A stretch of DNA of 13,259 bases from an uncultured Eubacteriales bacterium (GTDB taxonomy: Bacteria; Bacillota; Clostridia; Peptostreptococcales; Anaerovoracaceae). Position 1 is the first letter of the stretch; the number at the start of each line of letters is the position of its first letter. Below the pieces are notes generated by a model. The model made no database searches and was not told the origin of the DNA. It worked only from the letters and a program-made list of their open reading frames with translations. Of the stretch, positions 1-7,794 are shown one piece after another. The translations under genes and the position numbers were made by a program. The stretch spans positions 1-13,259 of the forward strand of contig CACYBO010000157.1 in assembly GCA_902772685.1 (NCBI GenBank). Reading direction: 5' to 3'.

Positions 1-80
1 CATACCGAACACAGAAGTTAAGCTCCTTAGCGCTGATGATACTTGGAGGGCGACCTCCCGGGAAAGCAGGACGTTGCCGC
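1..80 (+). rRNA. rrf: 5S ribosomal RNA, 3' part (5' end outside window)
   Basis: The first 80 bases match the conserved 5S rRNA core as I know it: CCGAACAC..GAAGTTAAGC at the left edge, then the loop E/helix IV segment (GATGATACTTGG-AGGG-CGACCTCCCGGGAAAGCAGGACG). The molecule is cut by the window start, so only about two thirds is present. Its mature 3' end is placed near base 80 (TTGCCGC); the pairing 5' strand of helix I is not in view, so this end is approximate by a few bases. It is presumably the last gene of an rRNA operon lying upstream. No tRNA follows it. Confidence 0.95.
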
Positions 81-127
81 TTATTTCTTTTTTTCTGTTT
101 TTTGATTTTACATTATTCTTTTTTTTC
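81..127 (+). terminator. T-rich tract after 5S rRNA, possible rRNA operon end
   Basis: The 47 bases after the 5S gene are strongly T-rich (several runs of 5-8 T), but I see no GC-rich hairpin before them other than the 5S terminal helix itself, whose 5' strand is outside the window. The tract could support termination using the 5S structure, or processing and read-through into the next gene. Confidence 0.35.
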
Positions 128-138
128 TGTGATATAAT
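128..138 (+). promoter_or_regulatory. extended -10 promoter of the surface protein gene
   Basis: TGTGATATAAT fits the Gram-positive extended -10 pattern TRTGnTATAAT exactly, with the TATAAT at 133-138. There is no good -35 at 16-18 bp; the nearest candidate, TTTACA at 107-112, is 20 bp away. Transcription would start near base 145, giving a leader of about 50 bases. A weak AAACC/GGTTT hairpin (145-149 with 162-166) lies in that leader. Confidence 0.6.
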
Positions 139-193
139 ATCCCCAAACCAGAAAACAATACGGTTTCTCTTTGTGTGAGCGGAGGAGACGATA

Positions 194-3100
194 ATGAAAA
201 AATGTAGATTTATGTTATCTTTCATACTGGCAATCGCCTTGACAGTGACCATGATGCCGTGGCTGGGCGGTACTGGCAGCATGGTATATGCGGAAACAGC
301 AACCGCACCAGGCGGAACAATCGCATCAAACAGCGAGACAGACGCGACAGAAGTGTTTGGTTCCGGCAACGTGACAGTCTCAAAGGGTACCGGATCAAAC
401 AGTAACGTGATGACTATCACTTTGAATAGCGACATCACACTGGATGCTGCCGTAAAGCTCACAATGGGTGCGGCCGGAGATAAAGTTGTTTTGAATTTGA
501 ACAACCACACCATCAAAGGAGCGGCTGGAATTGACAGCTCTGATAAAGCTGAAGCGAAAGGGAAAAACGCGATCGAAATCAGCCCTGCGGCTTATGATGT
601 AGTCATTCAGGGACCTGGAACGATCATCGGCGGAGACGGCGCCGTATATGAAGCAGATACGAAGTTCAAGTCCGGTCAGGATGGCGGAGCCGCAGTATGC
701 TTTCTTCATTCCACTTGGTCTCCAAACGGCGGCAAATTGGAACATGGCTTAACGGTCACAGGAGGTGCAAATCTCAAGGGCGGTAATGGAGCTGATGTCA
801 CCAGTGAAGAATGGCTGTACAACATTGGTGAATATACTGGCGGTAGAAGCAGGTCTGATAAGAAACCTTTTGAGGCGGGATGCGGCGGCGCTGGAATTAG
901 TCAGGAGAAGTCAGCTGTGCTGTTCGGCTCATCATCGCTGGCGTTTGCAAGGATAGTCGTTGAAAACGGTACAGTAACAGGAGGAAAGGGAGGAAGCATT
1001 GATTTAAGCGAGTTCACCCCGACTTACTATGCGTTGATGAATACGTCTGCCGCAGCCGCAGCGATGTCTGGCGCTACGAATTACTATTGTGCTGACAATA
1101 TCCTTTCAATGGCACAATTAAATGTTGGACCAGGCGGCGATGGAATTAAAACAGGCAACGGGAGGAAATACGTTCGCATAGATGCCAACGGTGCTGTCAA
1201 GGGAAACAGCTGCGGATCTATTGACTTCGGCAGCGGGAAGTATATGAATCAATTCACAAAAGGTGTTTCATATGGAGAGGTTCTAATGGCAGAAAGAGCA
1301 GGTGACGCAGGCGACGGAATTGCAGTATGGGTCGGAGCTGTTGAGTTGAAACGAATAGAAGCCGGCTATTCCGGAAACGGCTGGCAGGACAAGTCAATGG
1401 ATAGTGACGATATGGGAATCTATATTGCCGGTAACGTTTCGGGAGGTGATGCGCCTGACGTGAATGGGTTCGATGAGGACGCCTGCGATGGAGGAGCCGG
1501 CATTGGTTTATACGGTGACAACGATCGGTTTGGATATGCAGGAACGGACCCTTATCCGAGCGGAGAAGGCCAAGTACAATGGGGAATCGTATGTGTCGAT
1601 GAGGGAGGCACTGTCACAGGAGGGAACGGAGGATCTTCAGTATCCGGTTCGGGAGGAGCCGGAGGAGTTGGGATCTATGAGGTCTATGATAAGGGATCTA
1701 ATGATTATGGAACCGATTACTATATTATCAATGGCCGCGTAAATGGCGGCAACGGCGGAAACTCGCTTTCCAGAAACAGATCATTCGGAAATGGAGGAAA
1801 TGGCGTAGATATAAAGGATCATTACAGAGAAAACGCTCATTTTGCCGGCTCTGGCAAGATTACCGCTGGTAATTCCGGGGTTTCCGCTGATCCTAATGAT
1901 GACGTCAGCGGTTCGTCAGCAGATGCAATTTACTGCTATAGCAGCAGGGAGAATTATTTCACAGTTACCGAACAAGATGGGAACCCCGGATCAATAGCGG
2001 CGAAGGATGAAATAGCAGTTAGTGCAAGTATGTCTTCATTCAGTGGATATCCAACCACATCAACTGAAATCAGTTGCTCCTGGAAGCCGCAAGGTTACAC
2101 AGGCGGCGCGTATATAAAATGGTTCGCCAGTTTGCATATACCAAGCAATACTGAAGATATTTACGAAATCGAGCCAACAGGAACGAACAATGCGGCTTTC
2201 AATCTGGCGGATAACGATTCCTACCAGTATCTTGATTATGAAGGAACCCCTTATACCCACTACCATTTGGACATAGCCACGGTTGAAAGAATGATTGAAG
2301 AAGCGCTTCAGAATAACGGTGCGACAGCAACAATCTACTGTAATGTGCTTTTGGATGATGGCAGATGGGGTAAGAGCAATGAACTCGTCATTACAAAAGA
2401 TGGATATACCCCGCAAGGACCTGATCCTGACGATCCGCAGGATGCCGATCAACAGGCTGCCGATGCCGTCATAGCAATGATCGAAGATCTCCCTGGCTTA
2501 GGAAGTATCACTTTGGAACATGCTGATGCTGTGGCCGCAGCAAGGGCTGCATATGAAGCGCTGACTCCTGCACAGAAAGAACTGCTTGCGCAATACACAT
2601 ACCTTCTTGACTTCTTGGCAGACGCTGAGTCGAGAATTGCGGAACTACAGGGGATATCGGATCAAGAAGAAGCAGACCGCATCGCAGAAATAATTGATAA
2701 TCTCCCAACTGCTGATAATGTCACATTAGAGGATGAAGAAGCGGTCATCGCAGCCAGAGAAGCATATGATAACCTGACGGATGCGCAGAAAGCGAAGGTA
2801 TCCCAGGATGCGCTGGACAAACTAGAGGCAGCGGAGGCAGTCATAGGGCAGCTGAATCAGGAGGCTGCAGACGTTGTGATCAGCAAAATCAATCAGATTG
2901 TTGATCTGTCAACACTGAATCCGGAAGATACGGACTATGCAACGAAGCTTGAAGCTGCTAAAACTGCGATTGAGCAGGCATCGCAGGCATACGGTGAATT
3001 GAGTCCGACGCAAAAAGAACTGATCGATGCTGCGGACAAAGAGAAACTGCGCGGTGCAGTAGAGCAATATAATGAAATGTTCCCTGATAACCCGATCGAT

Positions 3101-3862
3101 GACCCAACGGTCACTGAAATCACTGCGGATATGATCACCGTCGCCGATGAGACGTATACAGGAAAGGCTCTTACGCCAAAGGTCACAGTCAAAGACGGAA
3201 ACAGGATTCTGACGGAAGGGGATGACTACGAGAAACGGTATAGCAACAACACCAACGCAGGCAAAGGGAAGGTCACCGTCACAGGAAAGGGTGATTACAC
3301 AGGCGAAGCGTCGAAGGAATTCACCATCAACCCGAAGAAGATCACACCGGCGGTGAGCCTGAGCGCTGCGAAATACACCTGGAACGGAAAGGTGATAAAG
3401 CCGGCTGTGACCGTCAAGAATGGAAATGCAAAACTGGCGGCGTCACAGTATACGGTCACGTACGCTGCCGGGGGAAAGAATGTCGGAACCCATAATGTCA
3501 CGGTGAAACTGAAGGGGAATTACAGCGGAACCAGAACCGCAAGTTTCACAATCGTACCGAAGGGAGCGACCATCGTCAAGCCGAAGCCTGCGAAGAAGGC
3601 GCTCACGGCCAAGTGGAAGAAACAATCCGCTAAGATGTCAAAGAGCCGGATTACCGGTTACCAGATCCAGTGCAGCACAAGCAAAAGCTTCAAGAGCGGT
3701 GTGAAGACAAAGAAAGTGAAAGGGTTTAAGAAAACTTCTGTCAAGGTATCTAAACTCAAAGGCAAGAAGAAGTACTACGTCCGCGTGCGAACCTATATGA
3801 AGACGGGCGGCAAGACGTACTATTCAGGATGGTCAGGCGTGAAAACAGTTAAAACAAAATAG
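194..3862 (+). CDS. large secreted repeat protein (Gly-rich beta-helix-like region, helical repeats, Ig-like and FN3-like modules)
   Basis: A 1222-aa exported protein of unknown function. Residues 1-34 are a signal peptide (MKKCRF, hydrophobic core, cleavage likely after VYA). Residues ~70-620 are rich in Gly/Asn with recurring TVTGG, GGNGG and GAGI turns, as in right-handed beta-helix adhesins or polysaccharide-binding proteins. After a DPDDPQD linker come three helical repeats (~753-820, 823-890, 891-966) with a TLE..AV.AAR.AY..LT.AQK pattern. Two Ig-like repeats follow (~974-1049 and 1050-1128, each with NPKK or FTI.PK at the end). A very lysine-rich fibronectin-III-like domain (1130-1222, YYVRVRTY) ends the protein. 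There is no LPXTG signal or C-terminal membrane anchor, so attachment may be electrostatic or the protein may be released. GGAGGAG at 181-187 supports the ATG. The gene is single, lying between the 5S rRNA and a terminator. Role in adhesion or surface layer is inference from architecture only. Confidence 0.85.
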   Translation: MKKCRFMLSFILAIALTVTMMPWLGGTGSMVYAETATAPGGTIASNSETDATEVFGSGNVTVSKGTGSNSNVMTITLNSDITLDAAVKLTMGAAGDKVVLNLNNHTIKGAAGIDSSDKAEAKGKNAIEISPAAYDVVIQGPGTIIGGDGAVYEADTKFKSGQDGGAAVCFLHSTWSPNGGKLEHGLTVTGGANLKGGNGADVTSEEWLYNIGEYTGGRSRSDKKPFEAGCGGAGISQEKSAVLFGSSSLAFARIVVENGTVTGGKGGSIDLSEFTPTYYALMNTSAAAAAMSGATNYYCADNILSMAQLNVGPGGDGIKTGNGRKYVRIDANGAVKGNSCGSIDFGSGKYMNQFTKGVSYGEVLMAERAGDAGDGIAVWVGAVELKRIEAGYSGNGWQDKSMDSDDMGIYIAGNVSGGDAPDVNGFDEDACDGGAGIGLYGDNDRFGYAGTDPYPSGEGQVQWGIVCVDEGGTVTGGNGGSSVSGSGGAGGVGIYEVYDKGSNDYGTDYYIINGRVNGGNGGNSLSRNRSFGNGGNGVDIKDHYRENAHFAGSGKITAGNSGVSADPNDDVSGSSADAIYCYSSRENYFTVTEQDGNPGSIAAKDEIAVSASMSSFSGYPTTSTEISCSWKPQGYTGGAYIKWFASLHIPSNTEDIYEIEPTGTNNAAFNLADNDSYQYLDYEGTPYTHYHLDIATVERMIEEALQNNGATATIYCNVLLDDGRWGKSNELVITKDGYTPQGPDPDDPQDADQQAADAVIAMIEDLPGLGSITLEHADAVAAARAAYEALTPAQKELLAQYTYLLDFLADAESRIAELQGISDQEEADRIAEIIDNLPTADNVTLEDEEAVIAAREAYDNLTDAQKAKVSQDALDKLEAAEAVIGQLNQEAADVVISKINQIVDLSTLNPEDTDYATKLEAAKTAIEQASQAYGELSPTQKELIDAADKEKLRGAVEQYNEMFPDNPIDDPTVTEITADMITVADETYTGKALTPKVTVKDGNRILTEGDDYEKRYSNNTNAGKGKVTVTGKGDYTGEASKEFTINPKKITPAVSLSAAKYTWNGKVIKPAVTVKNGNAKLAASQYTVTYAAGGKNVGTHNVTVKLKGNYSGTRTASFTIVPKGATIVKPKPAKKALTAKWKKQSAKMSKSRITGYQIQCSTSKSFKSGVKTKKVKGFKKTSVKVSKLKGKKKYYVRVRTYMKTGGKTYYSGWSGVKTVKTK

Positions 3863-3912
3863 TTATATCTTTTGCATTCATTTTGAGAAACTGCATTGAA
3901 TAATGAATTGTG

Positions 3913-3951
3913 CCGGCTGCGGGAGATTTTACTCCGCAGCCGGTGTTTTTT
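3913..3951 (+). terminator. Rho-independent terminator of the surface protein gene
   Basis: CCGGCTGCGG (3913-3922) pairs perfectly with CCGCAGCCGG (3934-3943) over an 11-base loop, extended by one G-U pair, and is followed by a TG and six Ts (3946-3951). It lies 50 bases after the stop codon. The sequence from the stop to this hairpin holds nothing else I can recognise. Confidence 0.92.
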
Positions 3952-3961
3952 ATGATATAAT
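3951..3961 (+). promoter_or_regulatory. extended -10 promoter for the tmk operon
   Basis: TATGATATAAT is a perfect TRTGnTATAAT extended -10 (hexamer 3956-3961). It starts on the last T of the preceding terminator, and its -35 region would fall in the terminator's right arm, which has no TTGACA likeness. Transcription would begin near 3968, about 29 bases before the first ATG. Confidence 0.6.
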
Positions 3962-3996
3962 TACTCTGTATTTTTGCGATGAATTGAGGGTTGTAA

Positions 3997-4266
3997 ATGA
4001 CATTACTTAAGATACTGTTTCTACTCCTTATAATAGTTCCGTTTGTGCTGTTCCTGCTGTTTATTATCGACAGACTGATGGACGACATGCCAACAAAGGC
4101 CGAAATAGAAGCAGAGATGAGCGCTGTGGAAAGGCGCAGAAAACGCGCTGCCGCGAGAAGGGGCAAGGGCCCAGTGCATCAGCATCCGCGGAAGGCGACC
4201 AATTACGCCAGCAAGCGCAAAAGGCGCAAGGAAAGAAAAGCACAAAGGAAAGTAAACAGACAATGA
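3997..4266 (+). CDS. small single-pass membrane protein with basic tail
   Basis: I do not recognise the family. The 89-aa product has one strongly hydrophobic helix at residues ~4-25, followed by a tail with 23 Lys/Arg residues in 65 positions (ERRRKR, SKRKRRK, ERKAQRK). By the positive-inside rule the tail should face the cytoplasm, where it could bind nucleic acid, ribosomes or acidic lipid; this is inference. GAGGG at 3986-3990 sits six bases before the ATG. Its TGA overlaps the tmk start in an ATGA (4263-4266), so tmk is probably translationally coupled to it. Good promoter and SD placement argue that it is a real gene. The antisense ORFs across it are shadows. Confidence 0.75.
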   Translation: MTLLKILFLLLIIVPFVLFLLFIIDRLMDDMPTKAEIEAEMSAVERRRKRAAARRGKGPVHQHPRKATNYASKRKRRKERKAQRKVNRQ

Positions 4267-4880
4267 ACCGAGGATATTTTATTACATTTGAAGGCGGCGA
4301 CGGTTCCGGCAAGTCCACGCAAATCCGTATTCTCATGGACCGTCTCAGGGAATCCGGGTATGATGTTGTTCTTACCAGAGAACCCGGAGGAACGGAAATC
4401 AGTGAAAAAATCCGGGAGATCATACTGGACCCTGCGAACAGTGATATGGACGACATGACCGAGGCTCTTCTCTACGCAGCAGCCAGAGCACAGCTGGTCA
4501 GTCAGCTCATAAAACCGGCACTTGAAGAAGGAAAGGTTGTCATATGCGACAGATTCGTCGATTCCAGTATCGCATACCAGGGATTCGGCAGAGGCCTTGG
4601 GGATGCCGTAGGCGTGATCAACACATATGCTGTTGACGGATGCATGCCGGATCTCACCATACTGCTGAAATTGGATCCGGCGAGAGGAAGCTCCAGGATT
4701 GCCGGCAGAGAGCATGACAGAATAGAGCAGGCGTCCGATGGATTCCACAGAAAAGTCTACGAAGGGTATCTGGAACTGGAAGCAAAATATCCTGAGAGAA
4801 TACTGGGAATCGACGCATCGGGAACGATAGAAGAGATTGCAGAGGAAATCGCGCGCAGAGTCGGCGCGATCATGAAATGA
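4263..4880 (+). CDS. tmk: thymidylate kinase
   Basis: Phosphorylates dTMP to dTDP with ATP in the cytosol, the step feeding dTTP synthesis. The 205-aa length is normal for bacterial Tmk. Visible motifs are the P-loop GGDGSGKST (residues 11-19), TREPGGT (38-44), the DRF..SS.AYQG dTMP-binding segment (96-107), and the LID-side RIEQ..DGFHRKV region followed by GYLEL. The start overlaps the stop of the small membrane protein gene by ATGA, and its own stop overlaps the holB start in the same way. There is no strong SD directly before it (AAAGGA lies rather far upstream), which fits coupled translation. Linkage to holB is a classical arrangement in Bacillota. Confidence 0.97.
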   Translation: MNRGYFITFEGGDGSGKSTQIRILMDRLRESGYDVVLTREPGGTEISEKIREIILDPANSDMDDMTEALLYAAARAQLVSQLIKPALEEGKVVICDRFVDSSIAYQGFGRGLGDAVGVINTYAVDGCMPDLTILLKLDPARGSSRIAGREHDRIEQASDGFHRKVYEGYLELEAKYPERILGIDASGTIEEIAEEIARRVGAIMK

Positions 4881-5680
4881 TACTCAATACGGGAAGAGAC
4901 AATTCCAGACTGAAGGAGAGACTGGAGAGGATCGTCAAAGAGAACAGAATATCCCACGCTTATATCTTCGAAGGGCCATCCGACATCGATAAGGAAGCCT
5001 TTGCAAGAGGATTTATCAAGGGGGTGCTCTGCCCGAAATCGCTGGGCGAGAACTGTGGGGAGTGCAGCATCTGCAGTAAGATAGACCACGACAATCACGA
5101 GGATATCTCATACTTCAGAAAGGACGGTCTGTCCATAAAGGACGCTGCCATAGAAACGCTCCGCGAAAAGATCAAAATCAGGCCTGTCGGCGAGAGGAAT
5201 GTGATGGTGATCTGTGACAGCGATACCATGACGAAGAAGGCCCAGAACAGTCTTCTGAAGACGCTGGAAGAACCGCCGGGGGATGCGCTCATCATCCTGC
5301 TTTCGGAGAACATGGAGAATCTGACGCAGACGATACTGTCACGGTGCGTCAAATTCAGAATTGACGCCCAGCCGGAGACCACGGAGGATGAACAGGCCGG
5401 AAAGCTCATAGAGATGGCTCTTTCCGGGAAAAGATTCCACGAACTAGTCCACGAAGCGGGCGACTATGCGAGGGACAGAGCCAAGGCGATGATGCTGCTT
5501 GATTCCATGGAGAGAACTTACAGGAATCTTCTGCTGGAAGAGCATAAGGACCTCCGCACGTACAAACCGGAGGAAATCTGCAGATACATCGAGGATATCG
5601 AAGAGGCAAGGGTAAGGCTAAAAATGAAGATGTCGGCAGAGTACGCAATGAAGGAACTGCTGCTGAAGATAACAGGATAA
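4877..5680 (+). CDS. holB: DNA polymerase III subunit delta'
   Basis: Clamp-loader subunit delta' of the replicative polymerase, a AAA+ family protein acting with delta and gamma/tau. The 267-aa product is slightly short for the family. Features include ISHAYIFEGP (25-34) leading into a degenerate P-loop (GPSDIDKE, lacking the GxGK pattern, as is usual for delta'), a zinc-binding Cys set (C52, C60, C63, C66), LLKTLEEPP (126-134) and the SRC arginine-finger motif (155-157). The C-terminal third is helical. It starts in an ATGA overlap with tmk and is followed 15 bases later by ricT. A full-length paralogue, gamma/tau (dnaX), must lie elsewhere. Confidence 0.95.
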   Translation: MILNTGRDNSRLKERLERIVKENRISHAYIFEGPSDIDKEAFARGFIKGVLCPKSLGENCGECSICSKIDHDNHEDISYFRKDGLSIKDAAIETLREKIKIRPVGERNVMVICDSDTMTKKAQNSLLKTLEEPPGDALIILLSENMENLTQTILSRCVKFRIDAQPETTEDEQAGKLIEMALSGKRFHELVHEAGDYARDRAKAMMLLDSMERTYRNLLLEEHKDLRTYKPEEICRYIEDIEEARVRLKMKMSAEYAMKELLLKITG

Positions 5681-5695
5681 ATAGAAAGGATCAAA

Positions 5696-6643
5696 ATGAC
5701 TGACGTTGTAGGCGTTAAATTCAAAGAAGTAGGGAAGATGTATTACTTCGCTCCCGGAGACAATGAGGTGTACATCGGAGATAATGTTATAGTGGAGACA
5801 GCCAGAGGGCTTGAGTTCGGCACAATATGCAGAGAGAAGACGAGCGTCGATGAATCGGAGCTGGTTGCTCCTCTCAAAAGCATCATCCGCAAGGCGACCG
5901 ATGCTGACCGGAAGAAGCACGAAGAGAACCTGGCTAAAAAAGAAAATGCGCTTCGACTGTGTCAGGAGAAGATAGATGCCCACGGACTGGAGATGAAGCT
6001 TATCGATGTGGAATACACATTTGACAACAGCAAGGTGGTGTTTTACTTCACAGCCGACGGCAGAGTGGATTTCAGGGAACTCGTAAAGGATCTGGCGTCG
6101 GTATTCCGCATGAGAATAGAACTCAGACAGATCGGCGTGAGGGACGAAGCTAAGATGATAGGCGGCGTGGGAAGCTGCGGAAGAGGCCTTTGCTGCAGCA
6201 CCTGGCTCAGAGATTTCGAGCCGGTATCCATCAAGATGGCAAAAGTGCAGAATCTGTCTCTGAATCCGACGAAGATATCGGGAATCTGCGGCAGGCTGAT
6301 GTGCTGCCTCAAATACGAGAACGATATATACAATGAGCTCAAAAAGGGCATGCCGAATGTGGGCGAGCGTATTAGAACACCAGACGGAACCGGCGTTGTT
6401 ACGGATGTGAACATCCTTGAGAATCTGGTGAAGACGAGACTCGTGCTGGAGGAAGCGTCGGAAGAAAACGACAACGAGGAAAAACTGAGCACGGAGTTCT
6501 ACTCTTACGGCAAGGAAGAAATACGCAGATTCGGCAAAAAGAACCGCAAGGGGAACAACAAAGGCAAGGACAAGAAAGAGGACGAACTGAAGGGCCTCGA
6601 TCCTGATCAGATCAAAGAGATAGAAAAACTGCTCAAGGATTGA
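5696..6643 (+). CDS. ricT: RicT (YaaT) PSP1-domain Fe-S protein of the Y-complex
   Basis: A 315-aa cytosolic protein with the PSP1 C-terminal conserved region. In B. subtilis, RicT joins RicA and RicF in the Y-complex, which carries [4Fe-4S] clusters and promotes RNase Y-dependent mRNA maturation. The family's cysteine signature is plain: C161, C166, C167 (CGRGLCC) and C198, C203, C204 (CGRLMCC). Residues after ~275 form a charged, lysine-rich tail (KKNRKGNNKGKDKKEDE), about 40 residues longer than the B. subtilis protein by my recollection. AGAAAGGA precedes the ATG; the gap from holB is 15 bases. The holB-ricT neighbourhood is conserved across Bacillota. The 406-aa open frame on the opposite strand is a shadow of this gene. 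Confidence 0.93.
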   Translation: MTDVVGVKFKEVGKMYYFAPGDNEVYIGDNVIVETARGLEFGTICREKTSVDESELVAPLKSIIRKATDADRKKHEENLAKKENALRLCQEKIDAHGLEMKLIDVEYTFDNSKVVFYFTADGRVDFRELVKDLASVFRMRIELRQIGVRDEAKMIGGVGSCGRGLCCSTWLRDFEPVSIKMAKVQNLSLNPTKISGICGRLMCCLKYENDIYNELKKGMPNVGERIRTPDGTGVVTDVNILENLVKTRLVLEEASEENDNEEKLSTEFYSYGKEEIRRFGKKNRKGNNKGKDKKEDELKGLDPDQIKEIEKLLKD

Positions 6644-6658
6644 CAAAGGCGGTGACAT

Positions 6659-7393
6659 ATGGAGAGTATGGAAGATATCGGCTTTGGCGGGCTCAGACTG
6701 ATTCAGAGTGAAGAAGGTTTCAGATTCGGAATTGATGCGGTGCTCCTTGCTGATTTCGCCTGCAGGACTTGCCCGTCTGCAGTGAAGGCGGTGGATCTCG
6801 GTACGGGCAATGGCGTTGTCCCGCTGATTATGAGTCACAAAAATGCCAGGTGCTCCATTACGGGTATCGATGTTCAGGCAAAGGCAATTGAATTGGCGCA
6901 GAGGAACTGTTCACTGAATCAATTAGACGGGAGAGTTTCGTTCGTTCAGTGTGACGTCGCCGAACTCGGCAGCCAACTGCCGGATATGAGGGGAACCGCG
7001 GACATAGTTGTATCAAATCCCCCTTATGTTGCGAGAGGGGCCGGTCTGATCAACGATGAGGACAGCAGATTCATCTCCCGGCAGGAAACGACGGCCGGAG
7101 TAGAGGAATTCGCTGCAGCGGCGGCTTTTCTTCTAAGAGAGAAGGGACATTATTCCCTTGTTCACAGGCCATCGAGGCTGGTTGATATTTTTTATCACTG
7201 CAGAAACTATTCACTTGAGCCGAAAAACATACAGTTTGTTTCACCGCGCAGAGGAGTGAAGCCCAACATTGTGTTAGTGGATTGCGTGAAGGGCGGAGGC
7301 AGGGAACTGGATTACGCAGAAGAATTGTATGTGTACGGTGACGATGGGAAATACACCCCTCAGATCATGAAAATTTACGAAAAAACACGTTGA
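6659..7393 (+). CDS. trmN: tRNA1(Val) adenine-37 N6-methyltransferase-like (TrmN/YabB)
   Basis: An S-adenosylmethionine-dependent methyltransferase of 244 aa. Motif I VDLGTGNG (residues 45-52) binds SAM, and the NPPY motif at 120-123 marks an exocyclic-amine N6-adenine methylase. The N-terminal segment GGLRLIQSEEGFRFGIDAVLLADF is typical of YabB/YfiC proteins, which methylate A37 of tRNA1(Val). AAGGCGGTGA lies directly upstream of the ATG; a second in-frame ATG two codons later is possible. It follows ricT by 15 bases. In B. subtilis yabB occupies the same place after holB-yaaT-yabA; no YabA is present here. The exact tRNA substrate is inferred from family and synteny. Confidence 0.88.
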   Translation: MESMEDIGFGGLRLIQSEEGFRFGIDAVLLADFACRTCPSAVKAVDLGTGNGVVPLIMSHKNARCSITGIDVQAKAIELAQRNCSLNQLDGRVSFVQCDVAELGSQLPDMRGTADIVVSNPPYVARGAGLINDEDSRFISRQETTAGVEEFAAAAAFLLREKGHYSLVHRPSRLVDIFYHCRNYSLEPKNIQFVSPRRGVKPNIVLVDCVKGGGRELDYAEELYVYGDDGKYTPQIMKIYEKTR

Positions 7394-7418
7394 AAAAATT
7401 TCCAAATTGTGCAATAAT
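7390..7418 (+). promoter_or_regulatory. putative promoter overlapping the trmN stop codon
   Basis: TTGAAA (7390-7395) and AATAAT (7413-7418) are separated by 17 bases, with a TGTGC just before the -10 (7408-7412), as in extended -10 promoters. The -35 covers the trmN stop. Transcription would start near 7425, about 20 bases before the next ATG. Confidence 0.5.
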
Positions 7419-7443
7419 ATCATGTACAGGAGGCATAGGAAAG

Positions 7444-7767
7444 ATGAGTGTAACATTAGATTTGAAGACACTGCTTATAGTGCTTGTGCTGATAGCGCTG
7501 ATTGTTCTTATCATTTACGCTATTTTCTTGATAAGGAAACTTATGGTCACGCTCACACATACAGACAAGGTTCTTGAGGACCTTGAAGTCGTCTCTGCGA
7601 TTGCAGCAGAACGCAGTCAGGACGTGAACAATATTATTACGAATGTATCCGGTACAGTGTCTGATCTTTCCGATGCAGTGAAGGGAAATCAGTCAACCGT
7701 TTCGGCAGTCGCCAGCATCGTTAAATCTGCGGCGTCCATCAAAGGCATCATGTCGAACGATAAGTAG
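7444..7767 (+). CDS. single-pass membrane protein, DUF948-like
   Basis: A 107-aa protein with an N-terminal membrane helix (residues ~9-31, almost all Leu/Ile/Val) followed by RKL and a polar, amphipathic helical tail (VLEDLEVVSAIAAER, then Ser/Val-rich heptad-like segments to residue 107). This resembles the DUF948/YtxG type of small membrane proteins or a short methyl-accepting-like coiled coil; the assignment is tentative. I chose ATG 7444 because AGGAGG (7428-7433) lies ten bases before it; the frame stays open upstream to a TTG at 7390, but that would use the trmN stop region and has no SD. It may be transcribed both from the operon and from its own promoter. Confidence 0.75.
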   Translation: MSVTLDLKTLLIVLVLIALIVLIIYAIFLIRKLMVTLTHTDKVLEDLEVVSAIAAERSQDVNNIITNVSGTVSDLSDAVKGNQSTVSAVASIVKSAASIKGIMSNDK

Positions 7768-7794
7768 TATATATTCACCGAAAGGAGTTTGCAT

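Noticed and set aside
765..956. Short frames on the plus strand inside the surface protein gene (also 1464-1742)
   Set aside because: They are out-of-frame readings of Gly-rich coding sequence with no independent start signals.
2060..2452. 130-aa minus-strand frame inside the surface protein gene
   Set aside because: It lies opposite a continuous coding frame, has no SD or promoter, and its composition shows no domain.
5618..6838. 406-aa open frame on the minus strand opposite ricT
   Set aside because: ricT on the plus strand has unmistakable family motifs across the same bases. The antisense translation is rich in His/Leu/Phe with no recognisable domain and no SD; it is a codon-bias shadow.
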